DNA of 64,000 nucleotides from Takifugu bimaculatus (Eukaryota; Chordata; Actinopteri; Tetraodontiformes; Tetraodontidae): NCBI GenBank assembly GCA_004026145.2, contig CP034979.1, positions 8,137,607 through 8,201,606 of the forward strand. Reading direction: 5' to 3'. Below are positions 1-47,000 of this stretch, in pieces. The notes beneath the pieces were generated by a model, which made no database searches, was not told the origin of the DNA, and worked only from the letters and a program-made list of their open reading frames with translations. Position numbers and translations under genes: made by a program. Every line of letters starts with the position of its first letter. Positions within the stretch are counted from its first letter, which is position 1.

Positions 1-849
1 GTGACGTGGGACTCAAAAGGCATTTGTAAATGTTGTGATTGTTATTACAACTGAGTAAATTTAGATTTTGAAGGCAGTCACAGTTGCGGAGGAGATCTGC
101 GCTCAGCTGGCCAGACAGCAACATGAAAGTGGGACGTGATTATGCCATTAAAGTCCAAAGATGCAGCGTTACTGGGAAAAGCCTCCCTGACAACTGGCTG
201 TTCAAATAACAAATGCAATAAAGATGTTGAAACCAATATAATCCTCTCAGAAACAGTCATATCTGAGGTCTTAATAAAACCCCTCCGACTGTAGGTTCCA
301 CAATCAGGATAAAAATGCCCGATCAAAATTCATTGCTTCATTGAGCAAACAGGCTTAACCCTTGTGTGGTGTTCGGGTCTCTGGGACCTATTTTCACTTT
401 TTATTAAAAGAGAAAGGATAAAATTAATTAATTTTTCAAACTGAGACTCACTGACTTTGGCTCATTTTCTGTGAAGAACATATATCACCTCTCATTTTGA
501 TGGGTTAAATTTCAAGTTCAAAGAAATAAAAGTTGCTTCACTTGTAAATTTGTTTCCACTCATATCTTGATTTTAATTGATTTTTTTATTATGTTTTAAA
601 TAATAAGTTATAAATGTGACCTAACAAAGGTAAAGGGCAAATATTAACCATATATATTGTTTATACTGGTTGTAATTGGGATAAGGTAAACATCTGTTCA
701 GTATTTTAACATAAAAGTGTTTGATTGTGAGGCATTAAAAGCCACAAAATCCAACGGGTCTAAATTCCGTAGAACTTTTGTACTCTTTAATTAGTGGACC
801 TGTGGGACATCTCTTAAATGCAACATGTCTACATTACTCCCATGCTCAC
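1..849. other. 5' part of piezo1 intron 1, nothing recognised
   Basis: This AT-rich stretch lies upstream of the first visible exon. I looked for the conserved first coding exon (ATG plus a short hydrophobic segment ending in phase 1 before a GT donor) and did not find a convincing one. It is therefore treated as intron. No repeat family is recognised here. Confidence 0.5.
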
Positions 850-1495
850 TTCTCTTCAGTGGCTGCTCTTTAAATCCAGAATAAATGTTCAAAATGCTTT
901 TAGCCTACATGGTCCTCAGAGGCCTAGCGCCATCCTACCCGGAGGAGCAAATAGTACCATACCATCCCAGTAGGCTGCTCTCTTGTCAGAATGCTGGTTT
1001 TCAGAAAGTAGAATTTGTGTCCGAGCATTTAGCTATCACCCCCCCTGCTGTTGCAGTCATTACTATCGTCAAACTACTGATATATTTAGAACAGGGTCAT
1101 CTGATTTTTTTGGCTACCATCTTAGTTATGCTGCTATAAGCCGAGGGGTACAGAAACATGATCACCTGATGGGTTTCTGTTACGCTGTTGGTTTATGACC
1201 TCCTCTCCTCTCCTCTCCTCTCCTCTCCTCTCCTCTCCTCTCCTCTCCTCTCCTCTCCTCTCCTCTCCTCTCCTCTCCTCTCCTCTCCTCTCCTCTCCTC
1301 TCCTCTTCCTACTTTACAGCAGGAGCATCCCTCACATGATCCTGGTCCTGCTCAAGGGTTCTTCCCCTTACAGTAAAAGGGAGTTTTTTCCTGCCTGTTG
1401 CTTATTTGGGGGGGTGGTCAGGCTCTGAGTTTTTCCAGTAAAAAAGCTATTTGAATAAAGGTCAATTGAATTGACATGAACTGAATTGACCTACT
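850..1495 (+). mobile_element. 3' end of an L2-like LINE in piezo1 intron 1
   Basis: The + strand encodes a degenerate C-terminal LINE protein tail (AYMVLRGLAPSYPEEQIVPY, then SQNAGF-like and AFSYHPP-like pieces). Fish L2/CR1-type elements have the pattern LNGLAPxYLxxLVVPYxPxRxLRSQ followed by a GRAFSY block. A pyrimidine-rich 3' UTR follows, with the GGGAGTTTTTTCCTGCC motif and a tail of GAATTGA units near 1465-1490, typical of fish L2 ends. The pentanucleotide repeat at 1199-1306 sits inside this UTR. The family call is from memory of such elements; only the 3' end is present. Confidence 0.7.
1199..1306. repeat. (CTCCT)n pentanucleotide microsatellite
   Basis: About 21 nearly perfect copies of a 5-bp pyrimidine unit form a polypurine/polypyrimidine tract within the 3' UTR of the L2-like fragment. 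Stop-free frames across it are by-products of the repeat. Confidence 0.95.
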
Positions 1496-1761
1496 GTTAG
1501 GCACAGAGACAGACTGTGAGTTATGTCGCCTGACTTTTTTTCACATAATCGATAGTATGAGGAGCTTTTTAATTAGCAGGTAGGGGATAGAAGCTGTAAA
1601 TAATGAGGGTTGGCAGTGTGTTGTTTTCCTGTGAGAGTTCATGAAGCCCACAGTGTTCAGAAATGTGTTGCATGTAGTAAGCAAAGATGTTAAGGTGCAA
1701 TTTGATATGTATGCTAAAATATTTAAAAAGTATCTGCTGTTGTTTGTCTCTCTTTTTGCAG

Positions 1762-36461
<34,700 letters not shown>

Positions 36462-37457
36462 TAGTTATTTGTCAGGGACACTGCAAACGCTTAGAGGAGG
36501 GCCCTCAATAAGTGGACTCCAGTCTGGGTCTGGGACCTCTGGATTCTTCCACCCAGAACAATGATTAGACATAACGCAGAGGAATGCTAACGCGGCTAAT
36601 GGCCGAGCGTAAATGAGGGATTCCAAGTATAAAACGACTGAAAGGTGATTGCGTTATTAATGTTTCACGCTGTGATTGGAAAGTTGCCAGAGAAAACAGC
36701 GTTTGGAGACGAGGGGACGGACGTCTGCCTTTCATGCTCCGAGTCACAGGTGTGGCGAAAAGTGGCAACCTGAAGAGAAACTAGCAAAGGAAGCGCTAGC
36801 TGCTGGAGGAGTCCCATTTTCCCGACACTTGGAGGCAAACGCAGCGGTAACAGTGTTGCTGCTGAAGCGTTGCAGCAAGAGGACAAAAGGACAAAAGGAC
36901 AGGTTCTCTTCTCATCTACCACTTGGACAAGATGAGCAGTCACAGCTGGACAGTTGTGGAGGAACCGTTAGCATCGTTAGCACTTGATGAATCAGCAGTT
37001 TGGTTGGTTTCAGAACTGCTCGTCTTGTTTTTGAAATGTTTGAGGCTTCTGTTAAGTTATTGATCAAGTCACCTTTCTGTCATTTCTCTTACAAGTTGAA
37101 AATTCCTCTGGTTGCTTAAGTTTTGATGCTGAATAGTGTTTGAAGCTAAATTAATTTTCCTATAGAACAGAAGTCTACACTTTTTAATGAGATGCAAATA
37201 TCAAATAAAAATAGAGAAAATAGAGTTACTTTTTTAATGCTCAGACCTCTGCTGGGGAGGAAGGAGAACTCATTGGTTTAGAGGCTTTACCAAAATATGT
37301 TCCTCAATAAAATTTGGGGGGGACTCCAAATGACTTTGACATAGAGACAAGACACAACAGGACAGGGACACTCCCCTCAACTGTATAACGACATCCCCTG
37401 TTGATGGGCAGAATGCTAACAGTTGTGAAACTATTAGTTTAACGTTTTATGAATAAA
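36462..37457 (+). other. piezo1: piezo1 3' untranslated region with candidate poly(A) signals
   Basis: No coding potential follows the stop codon. Three AATAAA hexamers lie downstream, at 37204-37209, 37306-37311 and 37452-37457. Any could end the transcript. I cannot tell which is used, and no strong GT-rich downstream element stands out. Assignment as 3' UTR is by position only. Confidence 0.5.
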
Positions 37458-38079
37458 CTCTGAGAACAAAGGGTTGTTTGTTGTTATTAGGCGACACACG
37501 GGAACGTTGTCTTTGGCATTTCCCTGATAGAGTAACAGTATTCACAGTTATGGCTTTTAATGGACCTGGGAAATTTACTGTCCCATTCTTGGACACGGCC
37601 CGAAACACTGTCGAAGTCACGCAGAAGACTTCCCATCATCCATTTAGCTGTTTTTACCACCACCCAGTCCCTTCTCCCCTGCAGTCAAGACCACCATGCA
37701 CCTATCAACCATCTGAGCTCCTTTGATTTCCTGGAATTCAAAGCCATGGCTCTCAGCTGGAAAAGGGTGGCTTACCCTCCCCAGGTTAGAGGCAAAGACC
37801 AGAAATAAACATCTGTTTTTGCCTTTTGTATGTATAACACCCGTATAACACCCATAATGGTTCATTAACAGCATTATAGTTGTGCGCTTGTACTCCAGTA
37901 TTCTGCCTTTGCTTTATATTACCATTTCATATAACATCGTAAATACCGTGTCCACCCCCCTTATCTGTATTCTTGCAGCGGCTTATTCTTAGTTTTACCC
38001 TATTTTACTTCTCCTAGAAGAGTTCTTCTCGTTTCTTTTTATAACACCCGACCCTACTTGCAAAAAAATTGTGATTCTG
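37458..38079. other. Intergenic spacer between piezo1 and the zinc-finger gene
   Basis: No gene or repeat is recognised. The spacer from the last piezo1 poly(A) signal to the next start codon is only about 0.8 kb, so the downstream promoter must be compact. Confidence 0.5.
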
Positions 38080-38440
38080 TCTGCAGTTCCCCTCCCGTCC
38101 AGGCAGTGGCGCTACAAGAACGCGCGAGGAGCTGCAACTGTAAGGAAAATAGTTTTTTTCACATGAAATGAGCTGAAATATCGGGCGGATATTTATGTGC
38201 AAACTCTGCCGAAGCTGTGAGCGGCAGCTACGAAGGAGCGACGGTGTGTGTGAATATATGCGGACACCGAGATGGACCAGCGGAACCAGCGGAACCATCT
38301 GTACGCCGCCGCGCCGCCGTTTGGATCCGCGCACAGCCGCGACCCTCCGGTGAGCTCCGGGGGCTTTCGTGGTGCCCCCTTCGGCCACCTGCCCCCCGCA
38401 ACAGCCCGGCCTTTCCGTCATCACCAGCCACGTTTCGCCA
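38080..38440 (+). promoter_or_regulatory. CpG-rich promoter and first exon of the zinc-finger gene
   Basis: CpG dinucleotides are dense here (for example AACGCGCGAGGAGC and CGCCGCCGCGCCGCCG) while the flanks are CpG-poor. The block covers the start codon at 38272. That is the pattern of a vertebrate CpG-island promoter. I see no TATA box. Confidence 0.6.
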
Positions 38441-41400
38441 CGGTGGGTTTTTACATGATGAATTAAACGTATTTTAGTCTTCTGAGGATAAACAATCTGG
38501 AACATTAATATTCATGTCATCAATTTCAAACACTGTATTTCATGGTGAGTTTAGCCTATTATGGGCTATGAGTGGAGGCAGGAATTAACCATTACTTTAT
38601 GTATTATTTATATTATATAGCCATCTGTCCTGTGGAAATGGAATTAGAGGCCAATAAACCTGGGTTGGAACCTGGTTTTCTGGTAGTTTTCTGGTAGTTT
38701 GGGTAGATGAAAGGTGCCAAAACTGGTCTGAACTTGCTCAAAGAATAAGAGATGCTGGACCCAAACATGATGAAATTCAGGGGAACACATGCCTGTTTAA
38801 CTTTGGTCAAGTTTTTAAAAGTTCTGCTTCAGCTTTGACATATTGCAGCACTTCTGATTGTCAAATCCTGAATTAGGTACTCATAGTGTAAATATGTAAA
38901 TGCTTCCAGCCCCAGTGCAGCAGTTACCCTGCAGATTATTACGCAATGATTGGCCTGGGACGCCCACACCAGAGGCTCCCACTGTGGCCTCCCACCCCGG
39001 CACCGTGTCCTCGTCCACACCTCAGGTACGGACGCAAGGGACATGAAAGCTCAAGATACCGTTTAGTTTTTAAAATGAATTTATTCTCATTTCTAGTGAC
39101 AGAGCCAGTGAAGAGTTTCTGAGATGCATCGCAGCCAACGAGCCTCTCCCCCATTACCTGAAGGAGAACCTGGACTACAGCCTGGCTGATGCCTTCAGCC
39201 GGAGCAGGGGCAAGAGCCGCGCACGTAGCCGGAGCAGGGGCAAGAGCCGCGCACGTAGCCGGAGCAGGGGCAGGAGCGGCGCACGTAGCCGGAGCAGGGG
39301 CAAGAGCCGCGCTCGTAGCCGGAGCAGGGGCAGGAGCGGCGCACGTAGCCGGAGCAGGGGCAAGAGCCGCGCACGTAGCCGGAGCAGAGGCAAGAGCCGT
39401 GCACGTAGCCGGAGCAGGGGCAAGAGCCGTGCACGTAGCCGGAGCAGAGGCAAGGAGCTGTGCAAGTAGCCGGCGCAGTGGCAAGAGCCGCGCTCGTAGC
39501 CGGAGCAGGGGCAGAGCGGCGCACGTAGCCGGAGCAGGGCAAGGCCGCGCACGGTAGCCGGAAGCAGAGGCAAGAGCCGCGCGTAGACGGAAGCAGGGGC
39601 AAGAGCCGCGCACGTAGCCGGAGCAGAGGCAAGAGCTGTGCACGTAGCCGGAGCAGAGGCAAGAGCCGTGCACGTAGCCGGAGCAGGGGCAAGAGCCGTG
39701 CACGTAGCCGGAGCAGGGGCAAGAGCCCGCTCGTAGCCGGAGCAGAGGGAGGAGCAAAAGTCACGCACGTGGAACGAGTGCACTGCGAGAGAGAGGCAGC
39801 TGTGGTAGTTGGGGTCAGAACCGGATCAGTAGTCCAACACAGAGCAGGACCAGAGGTCAGAGGTCAGGTAGCAGCGGTGAAATGGACCAGAATAAAAGAG
39901 GAAACAGGAGCAGCGTTGACCAGGATGAAACCTCCCCAGGAGGTTCTCTTCTAAAGGGCCTGCAGATGGTTCTCAGCAGCCAAGAACTGGGAGGGCGGTT
40001 TTCCAACCTGACGGATGCACTTCTGGGGATGAAGGTGAGTCGGCCACACACCTCAGTCCCTAAAGTCTACGTTTTGCAACCACTGATCAGGATGAACCAG
40101 GTTAAATATTCTCGTAGCTACCATGTTGCTTCTGGATCTTTCAGTTTTAAGTTAATATGATCTGAAAACGACCATTGAATGTGACCTTTTTCTCCGCAGG
40201 CCTTCGGTGAGAGCAAAGAAGAGCAGGTTCCCCTGGGTGGACAGCAGGAGACTTCAGGGGAGGACCTGATCACCTTACCTCACGATAGAGTCGGCAGTGA
40301 CTTCTTTTGGCTGCAGGCTCCAAATCAAAAGGACTCTGGAGTCCATAAAGATGAGGCACTGGAAGCGGAGGAGTCCTTCTTGTATGGGAAGGAAGCGGCC
40401 AGTCGGTCGTTCTCTGAGACCTCCTGTCGGGAGAAACCTGGCGGAGCTCCGGAAACGAGCACCTTTGGTGGCGTTGAGGATCTCCTGAATGTACAGCAAC
40501 ATCTCCAGAACACTTCAAGGATAGCATCAGCTCTTCTGGACAGCAGCACGTGTGAGAGGATCAAGAGCGTATTAAGCTGTCTGGGCTCAGCACACGTGGT
40601 GACGGGACAGGAGCCCGAGGAGGAGCCGCTCCTCAGTCCAGCCCCGACAGCTTCACCCCTCACCGGTCAGCCAAATATGCTCCAAGCTCTCCAGAGCTCC
40701 ATCACGGGTGAGGACCTTGGATTTGAAGGTTTTGTCCTGTTTATATTTTAGGTTTGACATTGGCCTCGTTGCTGTGGGTGTACCTGCAGGATCCCTCCAG
40801 GTTAGTGGATCGATCCAGTGATCACCAGTGGAGTCGAGCAGGTCGATCGGCTTGAAATGAAGCTCACAAGTTGCCAAAAACGTGTGTTTGTTTGAGAAGC
40901 ACTGAGAGAAATGAATGAGAAGCAACAGCCAGAGCGGAGCCGAGTTCTGATTTTAAGGCAGTAATTCCCAGAGCTGGGTCCGTTTCCATTGTCTGTCTCA
41001 GCTCGTTGGGGAAGAGTCAAAGTTATTTTAGGAACACGGATGAAAGGCTGCAGTGTTTTCTGGCTGCTTTTCATGTTTATGCAGATGTTTGCTTCCCTCC
41101 CGCAGCAGCACAGGAGACCTGCTCACAACTAGATGGAAATCCCACATCCCAGATTCCTGCCGGTCAGCACCAGGTAAGGGATTTCTGCTGCACCTCACTC
41201 CAGCGCTTCCCAACCTCGGAGCGGCGTTGGTAGCCACTGGCACGATGACTCGGCAATAAAGAAGCAAAATTCTAACCTTCAAATAGCAACAAGTCTCCAT
41301 TTTGAAATTGTTTTCCAGATGGACGAGGAGGAGGACAGAAGCCGGTTAAAGCGAGCCACAGCCGGTAAAATGGAGGTGCTGATGAAGGAACTCCAGAAAT

Positions 41401-42398
41401 TAATGAAACATAATGGTAAAAGAATTAGCATCTTTAGCAACAGCATCCTTCTTCGGTCCATCTGAAATATCGCGCTGACTTGCAGGATTTAGCTTTTTGA
41501 CCCCAGTAATTGGATTCTACTGCCAGAAGTGTGAGGAGTTCTTTGGAGACTGGAGCAGTGCTGAGAATCATGCAGCGACCCACTGTTGTCCCTGCAGCGC
41601 TGTGAGTACCTTTGGGTCAGAAGCCGGGCCGGTGCACCTTAGTCCAGGGACGAGGACGCCGGAGCGTTGCCTGAGTGAGGAGGGTGGTAAACTGATACTC
41701 AACCCCGTCGACCAGGCAGGTGTGATGGCTTTAAATGTGTCGGGGGCTTTAATGTGCTCACTAATGACGCCGATCCCTGGGTGGAGGTTAATACTGAGAA
41801 ACCCGGTTAGTTCCTCACAGCCCTGTTGGTGAGGATGGCAAAGATCCTGAGGGACAAAAGAGGATTTTAACCAAGGTCGCTGCTCTGTTTGCTGCTTCTT
41901 TAGGTTTTAGCTCTTTTCTTAAGTGTGTGTTTTCTACCTGTTGCCTGTTTAAGCAGGAGGTGCGTCTGGACAAGTGTGGCGGTAGAGACGGGAGCACAGC
42001 AGCGACACCCCGCAGACAAGGAAGGTCACGAGGACTCCCGTTACCGTGGCAACCCAGGGGTGCAGACGGTAGATGGAGAGTGGAGAGAAGAGCGGGATCA
42101 CAGAAACAGGCATCACCCCGACCACAGGAGCAGGAAGGAAAGCCTTTTCCTGGAGGAGGAGATGAAGAAGGAACGGATGCTAATAACAGTCTCCCAGGAA
42201 CCTGAACCCCCCTCACACAGAAAGGACCCGCAGGCCCCCAAGGTCAACACGGCAACCATGGTTAGCAACTCAAAGTGCTCCAGCAGTACTTTAGAGGAAA
42301 ATGAAACCAGTGGCAAAGAAAAAACAATAAAAACAAAATCCCACAAGAAGAAGAAGAAGAAGAAAACGCATGGTAAAAAGAAGAACAAGGAGTCCTGA
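38272..42398 (+). CDS. Ser/Arg-repeat protein with a ZNF318-type zinc finger
   Basis: Exons by splice sites and phase: 38272-38349, 38910-39025, 39097-40034, 40200-40707, 41106-41173, 41319-41415, 41486-41601 and 41957-42398. Exon 3 encodes SEEFLRCIAANEPLPHYLKE, then about 19 RSRSRGKSRA units. Exon 4 is acidic with ESFLYGKE. Exon 6 has a basic helix (KMEVLMKELQKLMKH). Exon 7 has GFYCQKCEEFFGDWSSAENH, a C2H2 finger with the same spacing and flanks as the second finger of ZNF318 (GFYCQxCEEFxGD). The last exon ends in a Lys-rich tail (KKKKKKKTHGKKKNKES). A nuclear, RNA- or chromatin-associated role is plausible but inferred. Frame problems: several 1-bp shifts in the exon 3 repeat, and the last exon's good frame is offset from exon 7's phase. 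Exon 1 could instead use a later donor. The gene is real; the exact name and model are uncertain. Confidence 0.72.
39199..39770 (+). repeat. Coding 30-bp Ser/Arg minisatellite in exon 3
   Basis: About 19 tandem units of 30 bp encode RSRSRGKSRA, with RSGA and RAH-type variants. Units 9 to 14 and 18 differ in length by single bases (units of 29 or 31 bp), which breaks the reading frame several times. The first eight units are perfectly in phase. The GC-rich repeat is a likely place for sequencing or assembly error, but real repeat decay cannot be excluded. Confidence 0.93.
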
Positions 42399-43990
42399 CA
42401 CTTCCCTTTTCTTTCTTTAACTGTATGTGTATGTTTTTCTCATGCAGCTCTAAATTGACTGGACTTCTTCCTGTTTAGCGTGCGTCACCTAACCCAGGAG
42501 CTACCTAAAGACCTGCTTCTACTCTGTTTTCCCCTCTCCTAAATCCGCGTTCCCAGATTATCTGTGCTGAGGTTGATGGAGACCAGATGTGAGGCTTCGA
42601 CCCTCCGGGAGTCTCCGGGACTCTGCTTGGATTTGGTGCTGCAATTTATTCATTCAGGGACACGTGAAAAGCACCACAAAGTCCAGGAGAAGTCTGAGCA
42701 GGGGCAGGAAAAACTGCCTTTTAACAGGAAGGAACCCTGAGCGGGCCCAACTGATGATAGAACTGAGGATTCCTCCTCTGCTGTGCTGGTGTTGGTCAGC
42801 AACCGTTGTGTCGGTGTGCTGAGGTCAGCGTTTGTAAGGAAAGCCACACTTGTCTTTAGTTCCCCCCCGCTGGGAGGACTGGTGCTGGCAGCTGTTTACC
42901 GCCACCTCCAGCCTGTCCCAACACCTCCCTCACAACAAGATTTCCCACAATCGCAGGCTGCTAGCGGGGCGAGTCTCAACCTGCTTCCAGCTGCGTGTGT
43001 TCCAAAAAGCCTTCAGTCCTCTTCCTGCTGCACTCGCTTACCTCATCGTGCCAGCGACACCTTGACTTTCTGACTCGCTGAAATACCTGAGTGGGAAATA
43101 AAGTCTGTTTTTCTACTGAAAACCACCAGCCTGTTATGACCTGTAATGGTTCCCAGAGGGAGGAAATAGAAAAAGAAATTGTGCCTTTGAGAACTGTGTA
43201 TTCCAGTAAAGTTGGGTGTGAATGTTTATCTCAGGTCTGCTTGGAACTGGGTCGACCAGTATGTTGGTACTGGTCTGTGGTTGAAGGTGACGCACGTCCC
43301 AAATCACAGGCGCTGCCCCCGAGGACGTCCCAGCAGGTTTCAGCTCAACCATACAGGTGAAGCTAACGGAGCTTAATTCTTCAGACTGGATTGTAGGCTG
43401 ATGTGCTCCAGCTCCCAGTCCAGCTCCCAGTCCAGCTCCCAGTCCAGCTGTGGTGGAGAACCTGACTGGTGACTTGTCTTCTAGTGCAACTGGTGCAGAA
43501 TCCGCCAACCCAGGAACCTCAGAACATTTTGCTCCAGATTCATTAGTTTTTACAGCAATATAGTTCCAGTTAGAAAGTGTAGTTCTATTTAGACAGTATA
43601 GTTCTAGTTGGGCAGTATAGTTCCAGTTAGGCATGTTTTAGTGCTGTCAGGGGTTTCTGTCCTCTCATCCAGGTACGAGGGACCCAGGTGGAACGACCCG
43701 GTAGGTCTGAAAACCCGGCTGGAGAGTGGCCTTCGAGGGCCGGGTCTGAGACAGCACTGCTTGACGTCTGATGACACCCGATTGCAACACATTGATGATG
43801 TGTTGGATGCAGCCAGGATGCAAAACCAGCCTTCATGGATTAGACTTGCCCATCAGAGGAGGTCAAATCTATCCCTCGAGGGTTGGATTCAAGCCGGGAT
43901 TTGCATCCTTCCAGGCAGGAACTGCTTTCACCAAGGTAAATGGAACCCCAGGTGAAAATGTTTACGTGTAGGACAGAAAATCTGGCTTGA
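42399..43990. other. Probable 3' UTR of the zinc-finger gene and spacer with small tandem repeats
   Basis: AATAAA at 43097-43102 is a good poly(A) signal for the zinc-finger gene. Two small tandem repeats follow: a 12-bp CCAGCTCCCAGT unit (about 43407-43446) and a roughly 19-bp TATAGTTCCAGTTAGACAG unit (about 43558-43632). Sequences resembling GGCCCTCGAGGACTGGATTT (43999-44018 and an inverted relative near 43730) look like ends of fish non-autonomous DNA transposons, but I cannot define the element. Confidence 0.5.
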
Positions 43991-44039
43991 ATCTGGCCCT
44001 CGAGGACTGGATTTGCCCACCCCTGAACTACGTTGTATT

Positions 44040-47000
44040 TGTCACGTCAGATACAATGAAGTGTTTCGGTTGTGGGGCTGAGGGGCACCTCATTAGAGCT
44101 TGTCCTGGTGCCAGGAGAGAGAACGCCGCCGCTCCAGGCTCAGAGTCTCCGGCGGGTGGTGCTGACGGGGGCCCGGAGCCGCCGGCCGGTGCTGACGGGG
44201 CCTGGAGTCGCCGATGAGTGGTGGTGGTGGGGCTTCGGGATCAGAGCCGCTGACAAGTAGTGGCGAGGCTCTGGCATTGGGGGAAGCTTTGGTTTCGGAG
44301 GAATTGATGGATGGGGCTGAGGTGAGTGTTTTAGTCTCGGTGTCAGTCTCGGGATCGGCCGAGCAGCAGGGCGGAAAGAAAGCGATGGGTGAGATGGAGG
44401 TTGATCAAAAATAGTAAGTGGAAAAAAACAGCCGAGAAACGACGGGGAAGAGGAGGCCAGGAAGGTCCAACAGAGTCTCTCTGAAGAGGAGGATGAGGAA
44501 GAGTCTGAGATGACTCTCTGCTGGGATCAGAAGACTCTTCACAAGGAACTTTTTAAAAGTGACATGGTGGAGGATCCAGAACTGGAGACAGAGTTATTGT
44601 CTGACCTTCCTCAGGTGGGAGTCTTCAAACACTCTTCTGTCAGCTGACTCTCTCCCTGACTATGGAAGAGCTTCATGTGGCCCTCATGAGCCTGGCAAAT
44701 GTGGGTAAGGATTTGTTAGAGGTATTCCTGGAGAACTGGACTGTTGCCACAGAGCTGCAGAAGGGCAGTCATCACCCTGCTCCTAAAGAAAGGAGACCTC
44801 CAGGAACTGAAGAATTGGAGGCCGGTCTCATTGCTTTGCGGAGACTATAAGGTCCTCTCCAAGGCGCTAGCTCTCTGACTCAGGGAGGTAATGGCAGAGG
44901 TGATTGATGTAGACCAGACCTACTGTGTGCCTGGCAGGCGAATCTGTAATAATATCAATTTGATTCGGCATGTTTTGGACATCTCTAGCTCTTTGGGGCA
45001 TTGACATTGGTCTTATTTCCTTTGACCAGGAAAAGGCCTTTGATCGGGTTGAACACCAGTACCTGTGGAACACGCCCGCCGTGTTTGGGTTCAGCCCAGG
45101 ATTTATTGCCAGGGTTCAGGTCATGTACCGTGATGTTGCGAACATACTAAAAATTAATGGTGGTCTGGCTGCTCCTTCACTGTCCAGAGAGGGGTGCGGC
45201 AGGGGTGTTCTCTCTCTGGAATGCTCTACTCTCCTGCCATTGAACCGCTGTTGCACAAAATAAGGAAAACTCTGATGGGGGGTGAGTTTCCCAGGTTGCC
45301 CAACAGCAGTGAAATTAATGGCATATGCGGACGATGTGGTGGTGATTGTAAACACGCAGCGAGACATTCAGGTTTTGGAGGAAACAATTGAGCTTTTTAA
45401 AGCTCTTTCCTCAGCAAAAGTAAATTGGACAAAAAGTGTGGCATTTGCAACCACGAGGGACTTTCTGGGTGGGCTGGTGTTGCTGGGTCCAGACGGGAGG
45501 GTTGAAATATCTTGGGCTGTTTTTAGGGGATGACGTGTTTTTAAGGAAAGACTGGGAAGGGGTGCTAGAAGGCGTTGAGGGACGTCTGAGAAGGTGGAAA
45601 TGGCTGTTACTCTGCATGTTGTATAGAGGCAGGACATTAGTGATAAATAATCTGGTACCCTCCTTTTTATGGCACAGGGTCGCTGTAGTGGACCCCCCAT
45701 CAGACCTGCTCTCCAGGGTCCAGACTGTTTTAATAGATTTCTTTTGGGACAGATTCCACTGGCTCCTACAGGTGGTGCTAGTCCTCCCTAAGGAGGAACG
45801 GGGACAGGGGCTGGTGCACTTGACCAGCAGGAGGGCTGTTTTCAGGCTTTTTTCAATATAGCAGCTGTTTTCAGCGGCTGCTATATTGTCCCCAAGACAT
45901 GGTCTGGAGGCCACTGGCTCGGCTGACCCTGCAGAGCATTGGTGGTCTAGGATTACAGGAGTCTGTTTTTACTGGATTTTAAGAATGTGAGGATTTTTTC
46001 CTCTCCAACTTTTTACCGTGGTCCTTTTAGCGTCTGGAAGTTGTTGTGGAAGCAGAGGGTTTGACATCAATCCTCGTTCTGGCTCATGAGGGAACCGGTG
46101 GGCCAATGAAGCCTTTACTGAGTTCCCCTCCCTGGGCGGGAGCAACAGTTGCAGAGCCTTGGCACACGGCTGGAGTTACCACCCTGGGAGCCCTGCTGGA
46201 GGCGACGGAGCTAGAGGTGCATCCGGGCTGGAGATCGAGGAGGAACGTGGAGCGACTACTGAGCCACTGGAGAGTCTGTCTGATGGGGCAAGAGAGGCAA
46301 ATGCTGAGGGAGCATAACCAGAGGGTGACCTCTCCCTGTCCTGAACATCCTTTCCCATCCCTCGTCATTCAGACCAACCAAACCAACAGCATGAAGTGAC
46401 CTTGGAGACGGCTGAGAGCAAGGCTCTGAGTGGACTGATGGTGAGGGTACTGAACAGACAGAGGCTGGAGTGCTGGTCCCGATCACCCTGGAGGGCCAAA
46501 CTAGCCCTGGGGGAAGAGGTTCGGCCTGAGTGGAGGAGCTTCTACAAACCCCCCCTCTCCAAGAAGGCGGCTGACCTCCAGTGGAGACTCGTTTATGGGA
46601 TTTTAGCTGTTAACAGTTTTATTTCAATCTTGAACCCTTCTGTTCCAAACACCTGCCCGTTCTGTGGAGCAGTCGAGACGATTGTCCTATTGCTTCTCAG
46701 AATGTCCTCGTCTGCTCCCTTTGGTTTCCTTGCTGGACTCTTTGTTCAGGAGAGCAGATGAGGTCTTCTCACTCAGGACATTTGTGTTTGGTTTTAAATA
46801 CGTAAAGGTAGACAAGTGCCATTTGATGAACAGTTCTGGGCCAGTCTAAAATGGCCGTGTAGGTAAGCAGGAGGAAGAAGGTTGAAGACTGTGGGCTGAT
46901 GTGGTTCTGCTGCTGAGTGGAATGATCAAAGCCAGAATCCTCATCGATTTGAACTTTTATAGAGAAATAAAAGATTTAGAACAGTTTGTAAGTACATGGA

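Noticed and set aside
885..1139. Missing piezo1 first exon
   Set aside because: The reading frame is the C-terminal tail of an L2-like LINE, not the channel's N-terminus.
39189..39783. Ala/Gly- or Leu-rich proteins on either strand over the SR repeat
   Set aside because: Alternative frames of the Ser/Arg coding repeat. The + frame giving RSRSRGKSRA connects to flanking exons and is the real one.
41925..41956. Start codon at 41925 for a separate Lys-rich protein
   Set aside because: The frame continues the zinc-finger gene's last exon. The bases before 41957 are intron with an AG acceptor.
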